The position numbers and the translations under genes were made by a program. This document shows positions 47,964-61,479 of a DNA stretch of 64,000 nt, in pieces (the stretch's first letter is position 1; every line of letters begins with the position of its first letter). Source of the DNA: Dicaeum eximium (Eukaryota; Chordata; Aves; Passeriformes; Dicaeidae); assembly GCA_013396995.1 (NCBI GenBank), contig VWZP01010309.1:290153-354152 (forward strand). Direction: 5' to 3'. The notes beneath the pieces are model-generated. The model had not been told where the DNA came from. It made no database searches and was given only the letters and a program-made list of their open reading frames with translations.

Positions 47964-48439
47964 TTACCCCCTGAAAGGGATAATACAGCCTTTAAATTTG
48001 CAGTAGGCATCTCTGATGGTGTATCCCTGGTGATATGTTTTAAGTTCAAGGGGTTTTATTTTTGTTTTTCTTTCTTTTGTGTGTTTCTGTATTTGCATTG
48101 ACTGCTGATGCTTTTACATTAGATGTTTTTGTTTAGTAATCTTACAAAGTTTTCATTTTTAGTTTCTATTCTTCTAATTCAGCTTTTAAAAGAAATCCTA
48201 CAAAAAATCATGTAAAATGAGCTCAAGCGAGCTGCTGCCAGCTGGAAGTTTCTTTGTACTGTAACTGGGCTTTGTATTTTTCATGGGCTAGCCATTGTGG
48301 CTTGAAAAAACTGTTTATACCACTCCATGAATCCAGAAAAATTCAAGTAAAGGTGACAAGGGCAGTCATAACTGGGAAGAGTAGGGATATCATGGCCAGA
48401 ACATCACAGAGGAAGAGAGCCCAAATCTAAAGGAAACCA

Positions 48440-48540
48440 AGCCTCACTGATGCTGCTACTTGTGGGATGACTTGCTTAATTCACATAACCTCTTGCCTGT
48501 CACCATCTGCAGAGCTACTTCGACAAAGAAACTCTGTTTT
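48440..48540 (+). repeat. Probable MIR-type SINE relic
   Basis: 'gggatgacttgcttaattca', 'cataacctcttgcctgtcac' and 'catctgcag' follow the order of the MIR core ('gtgaccttgggcaagtcac', 'taacctctctgtgcctca', 'ccatctgtaaaatg'). Confidence 0.45.
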
Positions 48541-49289
48541 GAGATTAAAGAGGAGTTGGAGGGAAAAAGACACAAGCTCTGGTCTTCAGATAATACACAT
48601 GAACTTGACAAACTGATTGTAATCTCTGTGTCTTGAATTCTTTATCTCCGAGTGAAGAATTAAAATACGTGCGCTTCAGAGGGGAGCTGTGATTCTTCAT
48701 CCATTTGGAAATTATTTTTCTCCTTTAGGAGACAGATGCTTTACCTTTTCCATGAAAAGTTGTAAATGTTTCAGAAACAATTAATGAAGCTTCCTGACAT
48801 CCTCTTGGGTGAGGAAATATGATTGCTGTGGGAAAACTGAGGCAAAAATCTGTCATGTGAATATTTTATTTTAATAGTTAATGAACAGGGAAAAAAGAAA
48901 GTATTACTGTAAAACACATGAGCAAGTTTGTGGAAAAAACTTTGGCAGAGAAAGGTTCTGAGACAAAATCTGTCTTGATTGACATCTCTTGAAGGTCAAA
49001 GCATCTACTCAATGTATAAGGCACGATTAAATTTGGCTGATGGTGTAAATATAATCAGGAGACTTACCTCTTAGTATACTGAATTTCAAAATGTACATGC
49101 TGTGTAAGGCAGGCTTGTAGAGCAGAAGTAAATACTTTGAAAAGTGACTACAGGAAAAGATAAACTTCCTTTGGTTACACGACAGCAGTAGTGCCATTAC
49201 TTTTTACATGAAAACAACCAGTCTCCAGTCAATGGCAAAAGAACTTCAGCAAAATGCACCACACCATCTCAAGATGTTGCTGTTTGTGT
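48541..49289. other. Unique block, possibly conserved
   Basis: Contains homeodomain-type 'caattaatgaag' near 48779 and two CpGs in 'aaatacgtgcgcttc' (48664). No repeat or reading frame. It might be a regulatory block; the evidence is weak. Confidence 0.25.
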
Positions 49290-49410
49290 AGAAATGAACA
49301 ATTTCTATTTAATGGTTTGGAGATTGAGACGCAGAAGTGTAGCAGGCCACACAACAAATAAAGTGGCAATTGAGGAAGAAAAAGAATGGATGCCCTAACC
49401 TTCTCCTCTC
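49290..49410 (-). repeat. Possible MIR-type SINE relic, reverse orientation
   Basis: 'ggagattgagacgcagaagt', 'gtagcaggccacacaac' and 'aaataaagtggcaattgagg' parallel the MIR reverse complement ('gaaactgaggcacagagag', 'cccaaggtcacacagc', 'tagtaagtggcagagctggg'). Confidence 0.4.
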
Positions 49411-52400
49411 AGAATCAAAAGATTCACAGTCCTTGGAAGCATGCACATGTCCATAGACTTCAAGCTGATTTTTTTGCTTTCAGTCTCTGTGTAACCTCAG
49501 ATGATCCAATTGCTTTGACTCTGTCATCCCAAGATCCAAGTCATTCAGTCAGTAATCCTAGGGAGTCTCCCTTATTTACCATTACAAGCCTCTTTTTTTT
49601 TTAATCTCTAGTAGATTTTAGACTGAATACACATGAAGCAACAGTTTGAGCTGCATTCACTACATGTTACTGGCAGACTGTAATCATATGAATATGTGTG
49701 TACCAGTATGTATTGAATAGGTAATGATATCTGTGGCAATCCCTTTCCCCTCTTAGACATTTAGACTTTCACATCAGTTTAGTTTATAACTCTACATATG
49801 TTAGTCAAGCATAATATAAATAAAGGAAAAAGTAAAAGATTCAGCTGGTAGGAAATGAAAAATTAATGGTGAGAAAAGAGAACCACCCTTAAGTATGGGA
49901 TACATACTGGCACTCAATTATTTTAGATTTCTATTTGTTTGGCTGGTTTTGCCTTTTCTTTTTTTTTTCTTTCTTTTTAGGGTAAGCTTCTCAAGAATCA
50001 GCAATTACTTTATATTCATGGAAGCAATGAGTGTTTTACCATGCACTTTAGATGAAACAGACCAGTACTTCACATTGTGAAAATCTCACCCCTAAATAAA
50101 GCCAGGTTCATATGAAAAAAAAACCCAACAACAATTGAATAACTGATATACACCTTTGCTTTTGTGTTCCTGAATAAGATATGAAAAGACAATGAACAGA
50201 AATGGGCATTTTTTCATACCCAGTGAGAGTTGGTGCTTTCCAGCACACTAGCCTTATTTAAAAATTGCTTGGTTTTTAATTGTCTTGCAGCCCACCTCGT
50301 CTGTGCACCCAGAGGATTTTTCTTTGGCCTTTTAAAATCCACAAAGTTGTTGGGAATACTAGACAAGAACGCTCTTCTCTTTCTACTTCCTTATGCAATT
50401 CCTAACTGGTAACACAAAAAGAAAGAAAAGCTAATTCTGTGAGGTTCTTCTGGGAGAGGAAGGTTGGTGAGGGGAGCACTTGACTTCTCAGATCAGAAAT
50501 CACAGACTAATTACCCAGCAGTGTAACAAGTTTTGGGCTGCTCAGTTGCTCTCCCTGGGTAAGAGCAACACTCTCCAGGACAGCATTCTCCAATTCTTGA
50601 GTTGTCTAGGTGCCATATGTCCCTGAGCCCTGATTATGCAGTGGGGTTAGTTATGATAACTGAGATTTATCCTGATTTTACTGTACTTCTGTTGTTCAAA
50701 GTGTGTTAAATGGCCATGGTTTCCTCTGGCACTCAAAATCTGAATGGTCCCTTAGGTGGTAGAGAGGGGAAATTCACTGGTGGTGTTCATGCCAAATACG
50801 TGAAGTGACCACTTCCATTATGGCCACACTGGAGTCTGGATTCTCTAATAACTGTATCAAAAAAAGGCCTAAGAGGAAGAGATCTGGTTACCAGCTGGTC
50901 TTTAAGCATAATAGACCTTTGCATTCTTTGTCCCTGAGCTGTAAATCAGGAGGGACAATCCTCACTTTGAATGCCATGCTTATTCTCAGCATGATGTGTA
51001 TGGTGAAGGAGGCATTGAAAGAAAGCATTAAGGCTAGGATAACATCAAAGAAAATGCTTCTGTTTTTATTCTCCCTTCCATAGTGGATAAATTAAAACAG
51101 AATGAAACACCAGCAAACTTGAAAATAAAAGTAAATGTGTATGTGTGGACTGTGACAGTTTACTCTGAAAATCAAAGTAAATTCTTCCCACTTCCAAGCC
51201 ATTGTTCTAATGACATAATTCTCTGGCAGCCTAATCCTCTGCCTCGCATTCTTTGATGTGCCTCCCCAAATTCACTGGCCAGCCTATATGGTGGCTTTGA
51301 GGTTTTTGATGTCCTTTTGCTTGCTTGGCTTTCAGAGCTACACCACATAACTCTGCTGATATTACATTGTGCTTGGAACAGGATGTAAAGGGATGTCACT
51401 TTATTGCACCAACAGTCTCAGCGGCCATTGAAATAAAACGTTCAAACACACCCCCACTCACAACACATGGTGGTTACTATAGAAAAAGGGGAAGTAGGAG
51501 CTTTTCAGGAAGAAGGAGTCATAAGTAGACAACCTCAGTCTACACCCTCCTTTGAATTAGAACTCACATGGCACAGTAGCCTTTTTATAAAAAAGAAAAA
51601 CTGTCTAATCTCTTTTTTCCTTCCCTATGGCTTTGTGCTTTATTTTATTTTATAATAATTACACCCTGTATGGCAATATCCTTCTAGCAGGCAAACATTG
51701 CTGCAGAATACAATCCCAAGTTCCACCAAACCATTCCCACAGTCCAGACAGGGCTGCCTCCTGCCTCGGGACACACCAAGGCAGCCACAACAGTGAGTTC
51801 CATTCAGCTGGAACTAAGAGACACTTTTACCATTCAACAAAAATAAATCCAGAGAGAAACGAAATGAGTTCTCAAGTAGCAGTTGAGGTTAAATACGTGT
51901 GCATGAAAGGGGGTGTAGGAGTCAAATTCTAAGTGCGTAACACAGAAGCCAGTTGTAATCAACAGCTTACTTCTCACATGTTCAGTGAGGAAGCATTTAA
52001 TTGTTTTCCCAGCTGTATGAGGGAAGGTGCCTCGTGATGCATTTCCCCCATGCATTCTGCCACAAGGGGTTTCCCATGTGTTCTGTGGCAAGGGGGGCTG
52101 AAGCCGGCGTTGTGCCACTGAATTCTTCTTTGTCTCGGGTGAGTTAGTGATTCTATTTGGGTTTTGTGAGTTGAAAAGAGTAGGAAGGTTTCTGCCATAA
52201 ACAACTTGTGAGAATTGTTGATACATTAGGGGACAAAGAACATTGATCTTAGTAATACATTTGTCTGAATAAGCACATCAGTACTTGGCACATTGTTATT
52301 AACACCTTTGTGCACTCCTTTCCTTCCTCAAAGACAATGTGCATGCATACAAATAAACCTACATTTTCAACTTTTATGTCAGTGCATGACTGTGGGGACA

Positions 52401-55009
52401 GAGGAGAGACATCCAGCTGTACAAATATACTAAATACGTCCTCCCTTATTCGTGGCAAAATTAGTTTTTTGGACCCTACTGATTAGAACAAGACACATAG
52501 TTATTACTGAGGCTATCAGCTGTAGGAAAGAAACATTGTCTCATCTTTATACCACATATCCCCTTCTTTTGTCAGCTTACATTATAAATAAATAACAAAG
52601 CAATTTGACACATGCCCATTGATTAAAAATAAAAGTTGTCAGAGTGAGAGGAGAAAGACAAAAATATGAATTATTAATAACAATATTAAGCAATGCAAAA
52701 AAGATGCTTAACATGCAGGAAAGTCCCTGAAAAGTCACTTAGTGAAGGGGAAAGAAAGGACAGCAGTGAAGACCTTCCCTCTGTTACTACTTTGTCTTTT
52801 CTTTGCTCCTTTGGCCCTTGGAGGTCAGGGTGACATGTAAAAGAGAAGGATGATTCTGTTAATTTGTGTAATCTTGTTTACTTCATTTCTGGTATTTCCA
52901 ACACGTGCTGCATGCAAACACAGAAGTATCACATAAGGAATGGAGTTAAAGTGAAGCGACTGTGTGGTGTCATGATTTGGTTTGGCCATTTTATATTACT
53001 GAGCAATCTTCCTGGCAGTAGTTTGAATGACCAATTGACAGCCGTGGCACAGCATCTGGAGAAGCTAAGGTAATTTATACTCTGTCTAAATTTTCTGTAT
53101 CACACATACCTGTGATTTGATATGCAGATATTAAGGTGTACAAAAATTCTAGTAATAGTTTGTCTTCTGTACTTTGTAATGCTCCAAAGGATAAAACATA
53201 AACAGTACCCTAGTAGCTGGCTTAATTATGCATTTCTTTTCCCACCTTCTGTCTCTTATTTTGGTTGCAACTATTTAAATGCTTTCATTTATCAGACCAG
53301 TTTGAATGGCTGTTGGGTATATTGACCATCCTGGCAATACTTAAGTTTCCATCTGTGAAGATCAGATTTCTTTTTTTCACTGAAGAGGAAAGGAAGAAAA
53401 AGTACACTCGTGAAGAGAAAAAGAGACAATTGCAAAATTTTCACAAAAGCTGAAGGAAACCCCTTGGTGACAATCCTGTTTGCTGAAGAATGCTCTTGCC
53501 CTAAAGCAGGTAGAGAGTGTGCTATCACAGCAGAATAGCTAATCAGAAAGTTTTCCTGGTAGCACCAGAAGTCCATCATGGCTGAAGTCACGCTGTCTCT
53601 AGAGGGGTATTTTATATTAGACTTCCTCGTGGCCAGTCTGAGCATTGTATTATTTGTAGCTGGGGAGATGACATCATCTTAAAAAAGAAATACAAACCTG
53701 CAGGAGTAGTAAGGCTCCTACCCTGTTCTTATGATGTTGATGTTTTGAAATAACAAACTGTTAATGAATTCACAACATGATCTCCCAACTATTTTGTGTT
53801 AATTCTGGAAAGCTTCTTTTTATGCATCTGTGGTTCACATAAGAGCTAAGCACTTGTAGGTTTTATGGATTTCAGGAAATTCCAGAAATGCTCAGAGCTT
53901 CTGAAAGCCAGGGTCAAAGGATCTTCTCGCTGGCATTTACTTAGCCTGTGGTGCAGGTACCTCCATCCTGATTTGGGCTCCCTTTGCAGTCAGCTGAAGA
54001 ATATTAGGCACTTAAGAGGTGTCGTTTGGCCTATCCCAAAGAAAGGCATCTGAAATACTTCCTTATATAAAGGATCACGTCTGTTCATAGGTCATAAAGT
54101 CTGGATGAAGACTCTAAGCAGTTCAAAAGTTTTCTGAAATTCTTCTATGGATGTTGTCACAAGCTTAGTAACCAAAATGAGGGAGTTGCCTCATTAAGAT
54201 GTTAGTCTTCACTTTTCTGTTTCTGTGTGTACAATGGGAGCACTGTGCAGGTTTGCAGATTATGAGAAGATGGACTTCTCTAAGTACATAATTGTAATGA
54301 TGCAAGTATGTATTAGGCCCTAAATGGTTTGCATTTACATTTTATGAGCTCTTTTCAAGTTCCTTTTCACTTCCCACATACATAAGGTGTAAAAGATTAG
54401 CACTGAGTGGATATGTCTCAGCATGGGTACCTTACACTATTTCTGAATTTGGCTGTATATGAAATTATTGGTCTTAAATATTAATTGATGTAGCTTGACT
54501 CCCCTTAGTACTTCTATTCTGCTGTATCTGATCCCCAAGGTTTTGGTGAACATTAATTTGTGCATTAAAAGACTGAATTTAAGTTAATTTCCTTGGTTTG
54601 GAAAAGTCACACATACCAATATTTGCTTGAGAGAGCTCAAGTAAAGACCAAACCAAGTGGAAGGGAACAACTCCTGGGACAGGACTGAGATGATGGAGAG
54701 GCAGACAGCTGCCCTTTGTCTCATACCCAGATCTATAAACTAAAGTCAGAAAAAAAACATGTAAAGAGATGCTAGCATATTATGCTACTCTATGTTGGAA
54801 CTTAAAGGCAATAATTTCTTAAATTGTCTATTTGCACCATATGTAGCCTTATTCTAAAGTCTTGTACTAATGTCTGCAAGGAAATCTTTAGGCAGTCGAA
54901 AATGTTTTCCTTTATAAAGGAGATTCTTAAGAAAATGAGTAAGCTTTAAAACTCAGAAAGGCAGGTTAAGACAACCTTTGGTAAAGAATTTTAAAAATCT
55001 GGAAGAAAG
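49411..55009. other. Gene-free stretch
   Basis: Unique AT-rich sequence with pyrimidine tracts (for example 49957-49979). Open frames up to 130 codons (51834-52226, minus) have no domain and overlap other frames. No repeat recognised. Confidence 0.5.
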
Positions 55010-55200
55010 CACTTTCATAATACCATTATGGTACTTTTCATCAGCCTTACTGCACCCATGTGCAGTATTTCAGCTCTGTAAACTGAATCTTATTTATGCT
55101 AAATGATTTGCCCAATATCTTATGGGTAAATGGCAGGCCAGAAATGGAACCCAAGAGTCCTAATTCGATTTCTTGTTGAATTCAGAGGCAGTATAATGCC
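55010..55200 (-). repeat. MIR-type SINE relic, reverse orientation
   Basis: One of the clearest MIR relics here. 'aatgatttgcccaatatctt', 'gggtaaatggcaggccagaa' and 'atggaacccaagagtcctaa' correspond in order to the MIR reverse complement ('gacttgcccaaggtcac', 'agtaagtggcagagctggg', 'ttagaacccaggtctcctg'). The 3' region is also visible on the left: 'gaaagcactttcat' corresponds to 'agcgcctttcat'. Confidence 0.75.
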
Positions 55201-58089
55201 CCTGAAAGAAAAACACTCAAGAATTCAACAGGAGCCCTCTGCTTGAGGAGTCTCCCATTTCAATAAACGTGTGTTTATAGCGTGTCTGTGCTCTGCTGAC
55301 CAAGGGGGTCCCCGAGGCTGCTTTCCATCCAAAGCCATGCCTCCTCTGTGGGTGCCCATTGCCCTGCCAAGTGATCCAGTGCTCTAAACCAGAAGTCTTG
55401 TTTTTAACAGCCATACTGGGGAAAATACAGCCATCAAAAAGTGCCACCACTGCCAAGGAAAAAAGCGAGTGCGGGTAAAATAAAAGGAAACTGTAGAGTC
55501 ATAAGAATATAGGCTGCAGTTTGAATGCTTCTGCCAGTGTTGGGCTTCTTATTTCAAAGTAGTGAAGATGAGACAGGAGATGATATTATTTATCTTCAAA
55601 TCCCTGTCTAATCATATTTACCATCTCTGTGAGATCTTGAATAAATATGGATAAGTCTCTGTGTTTTTAAATTCAAATTTTGAAATTTGACAATGCATTG
55701 TGTGAGCTTTACAGGGAGGTATTTCTGGTTTTCGAGAGAAGCCTCTTCATGTCAGCTTGTCTTCTTGGTAACTTTCACAGTGTGTGAAGAAGGAAGGTAA
55801 GAACTAGGGCAAATAATACTTTCTTACTGCAGCATTTGGGCAAACGTTTGAAATCAGTGGGTTAAATCTGTAGGCTGGTGAAAGAGACTAGAGCAGACTT
55901 TGGATGTAGTCTAGAAAATTCAATCACATAATCTTGAAAGGAAAATTCAAGAGTCAGGGGAAATACAGTCCAACACAATTTGTCCAGTCAGGACTTTGTT
56001 TGTGAATTCCTGTCAGGATTGATTGTATTTATAAAACTTTAATGGCATGTTCTTTCTTACAATTCCAAATTTTCCCTTGTTCAGAGGAAATTTTGCATAC
56101 ATTACAGCAAGTTTAATTTGTAGAGACAGAGGATGAATTTTCTCAAATACAACATGGAGGACATAACATTAAGTTTTGTAAGCAGAGTTTTTCATTAATG
56201 TCTTTTTTATGTTTAGCTAGAGAAGAAGCAATTTGACTTTTAGAAGTCAGAAGCAATCTGACATTTTTACATTTTTGCTGAGAATAAGAAGTTCTGAAAG
56301 CAGTGAGTAGATGGAAAGGTAGCCATGCACTGGGTGCACAATAAAGGCTCAAGCGTGGGTGTTTGTTACCACATGAGATGCTGTAGGATACACCACCTGG
56401 CCTTCAGCTGCTTTTCCCAAAAGGCATTTATCTCACAAGTGCTAACTCCTATCTGCTAGCCATATCCAGATGTGATTAAACCAAAGTGCTTTTCTGATGG
56501 CACTTGAAAGCTATGTTTAAGCAAATGCTTTGAGCTCTAAGCCCCAAACTTTACATAGTTGAAGCCACATCTAGGGTATGAATTATTGATCATAATCCTA
56601 CCATAGAGTGGTTTAGGACAAGTCCTTTTAAAGCAGTTGTTAGATGAAATGTTGGATTCTATTAAAATGGTGTATAATATAAAGAATACTTGATTTCATT
56701 AATGCTGGTTTGATAACATCAGTTACCCTCTGGCAATTTAGGTGAGCCCAAAAGCCAAAATATTTACGTTTAAATGCTCTTTCTACTGGTACCATGTACT
56801 GGGGGTGTGATGGGCACTTAAGAATAATTAGCGTACAGTTTATACCTGACACTATAAAAGCTCCCTCAGCACATTTGCTGAGTGTTATGAATATGACTTG
56901 CATTCCCAGATCATCATGACTTCATGCCTACTGGTCATAGAAAAGTTTCTTGAAAGTGGAACTGTTTTGTTTAAACTCTGTATTAATTGTAAGGCATATC
57001 AAACAAGAGTAAAAAACTATTTACATCCATATTACTGAAATCTGTGCAGGATACGAGAGGGAAGTATTAAATATCTGCAGTGTGGTAAAATCTGAAATAC
57101 AAAGGAAAAATATGTATCATCTGAAGTTATTCAGGGTGGATAGCATATGTTTTAAACAGTTGGATTAAAATTCTAGATAGTGTATAGCGTGAGTTGATTT
57201 TGTCCTAGTCCGTGGGCATTATTTTTTCTAAGCTGGGAACATAAGGTTATATATCATCTAAGCAGATATGATCAGTCTGATCTGCTGGGTCTTCTTTTTG
57301 AAGACATAATCCTTATTAAAAACAACACTGTGAAGTTTGAACCTTTTCCTTCTACTTCAGGCACGGGTGTTTTTCTGCAGCTATTATTTTACTGTAAAAA
57401 TAAGAGTAATATCTTTTGCAAACTCTTTTCTTAGACCTTATTCTAGCAAAGCTCCCATTGACTTCATATTCTTTTCCTAAATAAAAACCAAATCAAAAGT
57501 TAGCAAAGTATTTCAGGATTATGAGCTCTATTTAGAGGGAGTTGAAGTAATAAATTTATTTGGTGGTGAAATCCGAGGAGCTTTTAAATATGGCCAGTCC
57601 TGTTTAAACCTTTTGCAGAAACCTATATTTTGTTGACAGTCGTCACTGATGGGTTTACTTTCATGAAACTCCAGCCTAGAACCAAACTTAGAAGTTAGCA
57701 GGGTCATTTTATTTCTTTTATTCTGCATTTTTTTTTACTCTTCCACAATGGGCAATCTCATTTGTTGCCTGTAAGCATAGCACAGGAGAGAGGGCATGTA
57801 AACCTGCCTAATGATCATGAGTGGAATAAGAAACTGTTATCCTGGCAAACTTGATGTTAATTTAGGAAGCTGCAAGCTGTGCAGTTTTTTCTTTCTTTAA
57901 TTTTTGATAGTTCTGTTTTTCTTATGCTCTACCTTGGTAAAGGCAAAGTTTATGATCTCTGCTTACTCTGACAGATTATTTTGATTCTGCGCAGTACTTG
58001 GTGAATTTGGGAAAGCCATCGTTACTTGGTGTTTTTACTTGGTGATTTGTCTTCTGGTTAAAGCTTGGTTTGGGAGATAGGAAAATGAG
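55201..58089. other. Gene-free stretch
   Basis: Unique sequence. The phrase 'aagctcccattgacttcat' near 57449 resembles an old sauropsid repeat in the opposite orientation to the copy at 17.3 kb. No exon recognised. Confidence 0.5.
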
Positions 58090-58245
58090 GATCACATCTC
58101 CAGCTATCATCCAGGGTCATTAAGTGGATGCCAGCCAACTATCTCCAGTGCACAGGTGGTGGTAGCATTGATTAATTCATGATCACAAAGTGCTTTAGTC
58201 TACTGGCATAAAAAGCAGAATAGAAGCGCAAAGTGTTATTAATGG
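58090..58245 (+). repeat. MIR-type SINE relic (3' half well preserved)
   Basis: The 3' end is distinctive: 'gattaattcatgatcacaaa', 'gtgctttagtctactgg', 'gaatagaagcgcaaagtgtt' and 'attaatgg' parallel the CORE-SINE tail ('gattaattaatgtttgtaaa', 'gcgctttgagatcc', 'tatagaagtgcaaagtatt', 'attat'). The 5' half is hard to align. Confidence 0.65.
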
Positions 58246-61015
58246 AATGACTGCTTGACATATGATGTTAAATATCTTTTGAGGCTAGATACATGATGAG
58301 TGTGAGTGACTCGACTGAAAGTAGTTGTGGTTGTTTCTTTAATTGAGAAAAACAGCTCCTTACCGAGTGCATCACAGTTTCAGCCCTCATGGTAACCTCC
58401 TGGTTAGGATTATGGGTCGATTTGGTTCATCTTACTAACATATGGCCTAGGAACTACATGCTGGCAGCATCTTTGGAGTTTGGGGAAAAAATGCAGTCAC
58501 TTCTCGTGTTGATGGCTGGGAATTTCTCTTCCTCTCCTAACTAGTCTTATCCAAGCTTTCAGCTGTGTTTTCTTTTCAAAAAACTTCATGCTGCAAGACA
58601 TATATTTCTCCCTTTTCCAGGTGGAAGAAATTTGTAGTTGTTTAGGAACTCTGTAAAACATAACATTAATTCTGGTTGTGTTTACACTGGGACAAATCTT
58701 ACCCTGGTTTATGTTAATATGAAATGTACCACTCTGTTACCAAAGCTAGGGTTTGGCATATAAGAGTCCTTTCCTGTTTAGTGGGAAGTACTTGCTGATT
58801 GACCACTTTGTGAAGTCATGGATGTGTTAGACTATCCAGCTTTCCTCCAGAGCAACGCACAACTACAAGGCTCTTTTTGTGGAATTTCAGTGTTTACGCA
58901 TGATGTGAAAACCAGAAGGATGTGCACACCTAGATTAATGTTTCACTTTGCTGGCAGTGGTTACAGTTTAACTGAAAATGTCATAATAGCTGATTTTTTT
59001 CTTAAAGATTGTACTCTTGAAGTAAACAGATAATGTCAAGTTCTTTGTTTTTTGTTTATAAAATCAGTTTCTAGTCCTCGTGATTGGAGGGAAGATACTG
59101 AATTTATGATCAAAGCATAATACAAAGACTCAGAAATGAAAAAATATAAATATAAAGGCTGGTGCTTATTTGATTGTTTAATAATATTTTTAAAACTTTA
59201 GAATTTTCAGAAGAAAAATGGGGAAAATTCTGAAAGACAGGAGGGAAACAGCATGAGCTCAGGATCTGCAGTAGTTCATTTGCATTTTGTTTTTAGCTTG
59301 GTCTGAGGAATAGTTTAGTGGTCTGAATACTAGCTTTGAAATCCCTATGCAAGTTGAATCTTTATCTACAGTATCAGCAGCAGGACTAGGAATAAAATTC
59401 ACACCTTCACACCTCTACAAAGAACAAGTATAGCAGTGAGAATTTATTACATATTTAGCTATCCATTTAAACAAAGATTACTGAAACTGTTCTGTCTGGT
59501 ATTACTTACCTTTGTCTTTATTAGCTGACCAAGGAATGCACTGTTTGTCATTCATCTGTGTGATGTTTCTCTGCCTCTGCCTGCTTACTTGGCTAGATTT
59601 CCTCTTCTCTCCCCACTTGTGTTTGGGCAGAGAAAGTACTTACTAAAACAATTTTCCAAGGTATTTGTTAATATTCTTCTGGTTTAATTCCTTAAATTAG
59701 GATCATCACTGTTAGTAAATGTTATGAGCCCATACACACTAGTCATCATGCTATGGGAATTGGGGTGGAATTGTAAGGTCTTTATTGTGTGGGAATCAGG
59801 CTGCATCATACTGAGGGTCTTCTAGGACTCCAAGAGCTGTGAAATAGCTTTCAAGACTTAAAATGAATGGTTATGAATAATTTGGCTTTTTTCTCTGTAA
59901 ATTCCATCACAAAAATAACAATAACAATAAAACTGCAAATCAAATACTTTGTTTGCCTAGGGAATTGTTTAGTTTGTTATTTGGATTGTAGTACTACCCA
60001 GTCCCCAAACAGAATTAGGGTCTGTCTCTAATAAATGTTTGGGTAGAAATTAAGAGATTGCCCCTGCTTTAGATCTTCATAGTCTACATCAGAGAGTCAT
60101 ACAAATGAGAAGAACTATTGCTATAGGCAAAATATCAAAGGACATTGTGGCAATTATCCTTTTGTACAGATGGGCCAATAATTCTGAAGAACTATAAATT
60201 GTATAGAATGTGGTAGGCATAGGACTATTCTGTGGATGACACAAAACAGTGTAAATTGCGACTATTTTTGTTTTTGAAGGCTAAAAATTCTAAAGAAACT
60301 ATGCTGAGAATTGACTGCAGATAGAATACTTTTGATTTTCAGCTTCTTTCCACAAAAATTCTTTCAATTTTCAGTAAAAGTATTTTTCTTTCTAAAACCT
60401 CATTCAGCTGCAAATAAAATATTTATTGATGTTTTCACAAATACATTTCTTTTTTTATCGGCCTTTGTTGGGGACAAGTTGGAACCTCGTAATAGTGGCC
60501 TGTGAGACATCAGTTTTTGTGACTGGCATGGCTTGTAAACGTGTTGAAAGGAACCCAAAAATGTATATGACTTCCTAAAGGCAAATACCAAACCACTCCC
60601 ATACACTTTTGGAATTTGTTGGGATTCTTACCAGGGTATTCTCCATAGAATATAATTCAAAACAGCATTGACTGCAAGAGATTTTAGGTAGAGAGTATCT
60701 CCAGAATTTTAAGTCAATGTCTGTGTTTTATTGATGGAAGGGAGAAGTAATGTTTTTCCTTGTCGCGCTGTGATTTTTCTGTTTCTTAAACAGAATGACT
60801 ACTTGAAGTAGAAAATAAAAAGAGATATCCATTCCTTTTCCCTGCCTTACTTCCACTTGCAGAAATTCTTCTTCCTCTAGTGAGTAAATCAGGGCAGGTG
60901 CCAGGAGGGCTGCTTCCCCAGCCAGCAGCACAAGGAAACTGTCTGGCTGTACTGAGAAAGTTTTCCCAGCTCTGTGTTTATTAGCCTTGTGAGGAGAAGC
61001 AGGAGCATTGAAGGA
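58246..61015. other. Gene-free stretch
   Basis: Unique AT-rich sequence. No repeat, exon or RNA gene recognised. Confidence 0.55.
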
Positions 61016-61057
61016 NNNNNNNNNNNNNNNNNNNNNNNNNNNNNNNGGGGGGGGGGG
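61016..61057. other. Assembly gap (31 N) bordered by an 11-G run
   Basis: N at 61016-61046, immediately followed by 11 G at 61047-61057. The G run suggests that the missing bases are a G-rich tract that sequencing could not cross, so the true length of the gap may differ from 31. Confidence 0.98.
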
Positions 61058-61479
61058 CATTAGCTGGCATTTTATGTTAGGGAATTTATACAATGCTCAC
61101 AAAAAACCAAATTCTTAAGACTCCACTTTCATCCAGTAAATCTTTGGAGTGCCTTGAAAGCTTGAAACTTCTTTTGCTAGACCACTTTAGAACAGCTAGA
61201 AAGCTATTGAATGTAAAATTTGTACTTTTTAGTTTCTGACAATCCGGTGAGTTTTCCTGGACCCTGAAGAATAAATTTAAAGGTACAGAGAAAACTGTGA
61301 GTGTGTTCTCTAGATACAGTGCAGTTTAGGGTGGGGGCAGGGTTATATGTTAGCAGGTCTTAAATGGAAATCTTTGTGCTACCACAGAAAGCCAAAGGAC
61401 ACAGTAATATTTAAATCAATCTGAGTTTCCTCCAAGTAAAAATAAAATAAAGGAAATGGTGCGACTTGGCAAATAGATC

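Larger units (their letters stand above)
43136..48430. other. Gene-free stretch
   Basis: Unique sequence, with a (GAAA)n microsatellite at 47942-47963 and a GC-richer block at 47.17-47.47 kb that has a 125-codon plus-strand frame but no recognisable protein. The phrase 'taggccctaattttgtgatc' near 44835 may be another piece of an old sauropsid repeat. Confidence 0.5.

Noticed and set aside
60728..61093. 121-codon minus-strand frame
   Set aside because: Depends on reading through 31 N; no family match.
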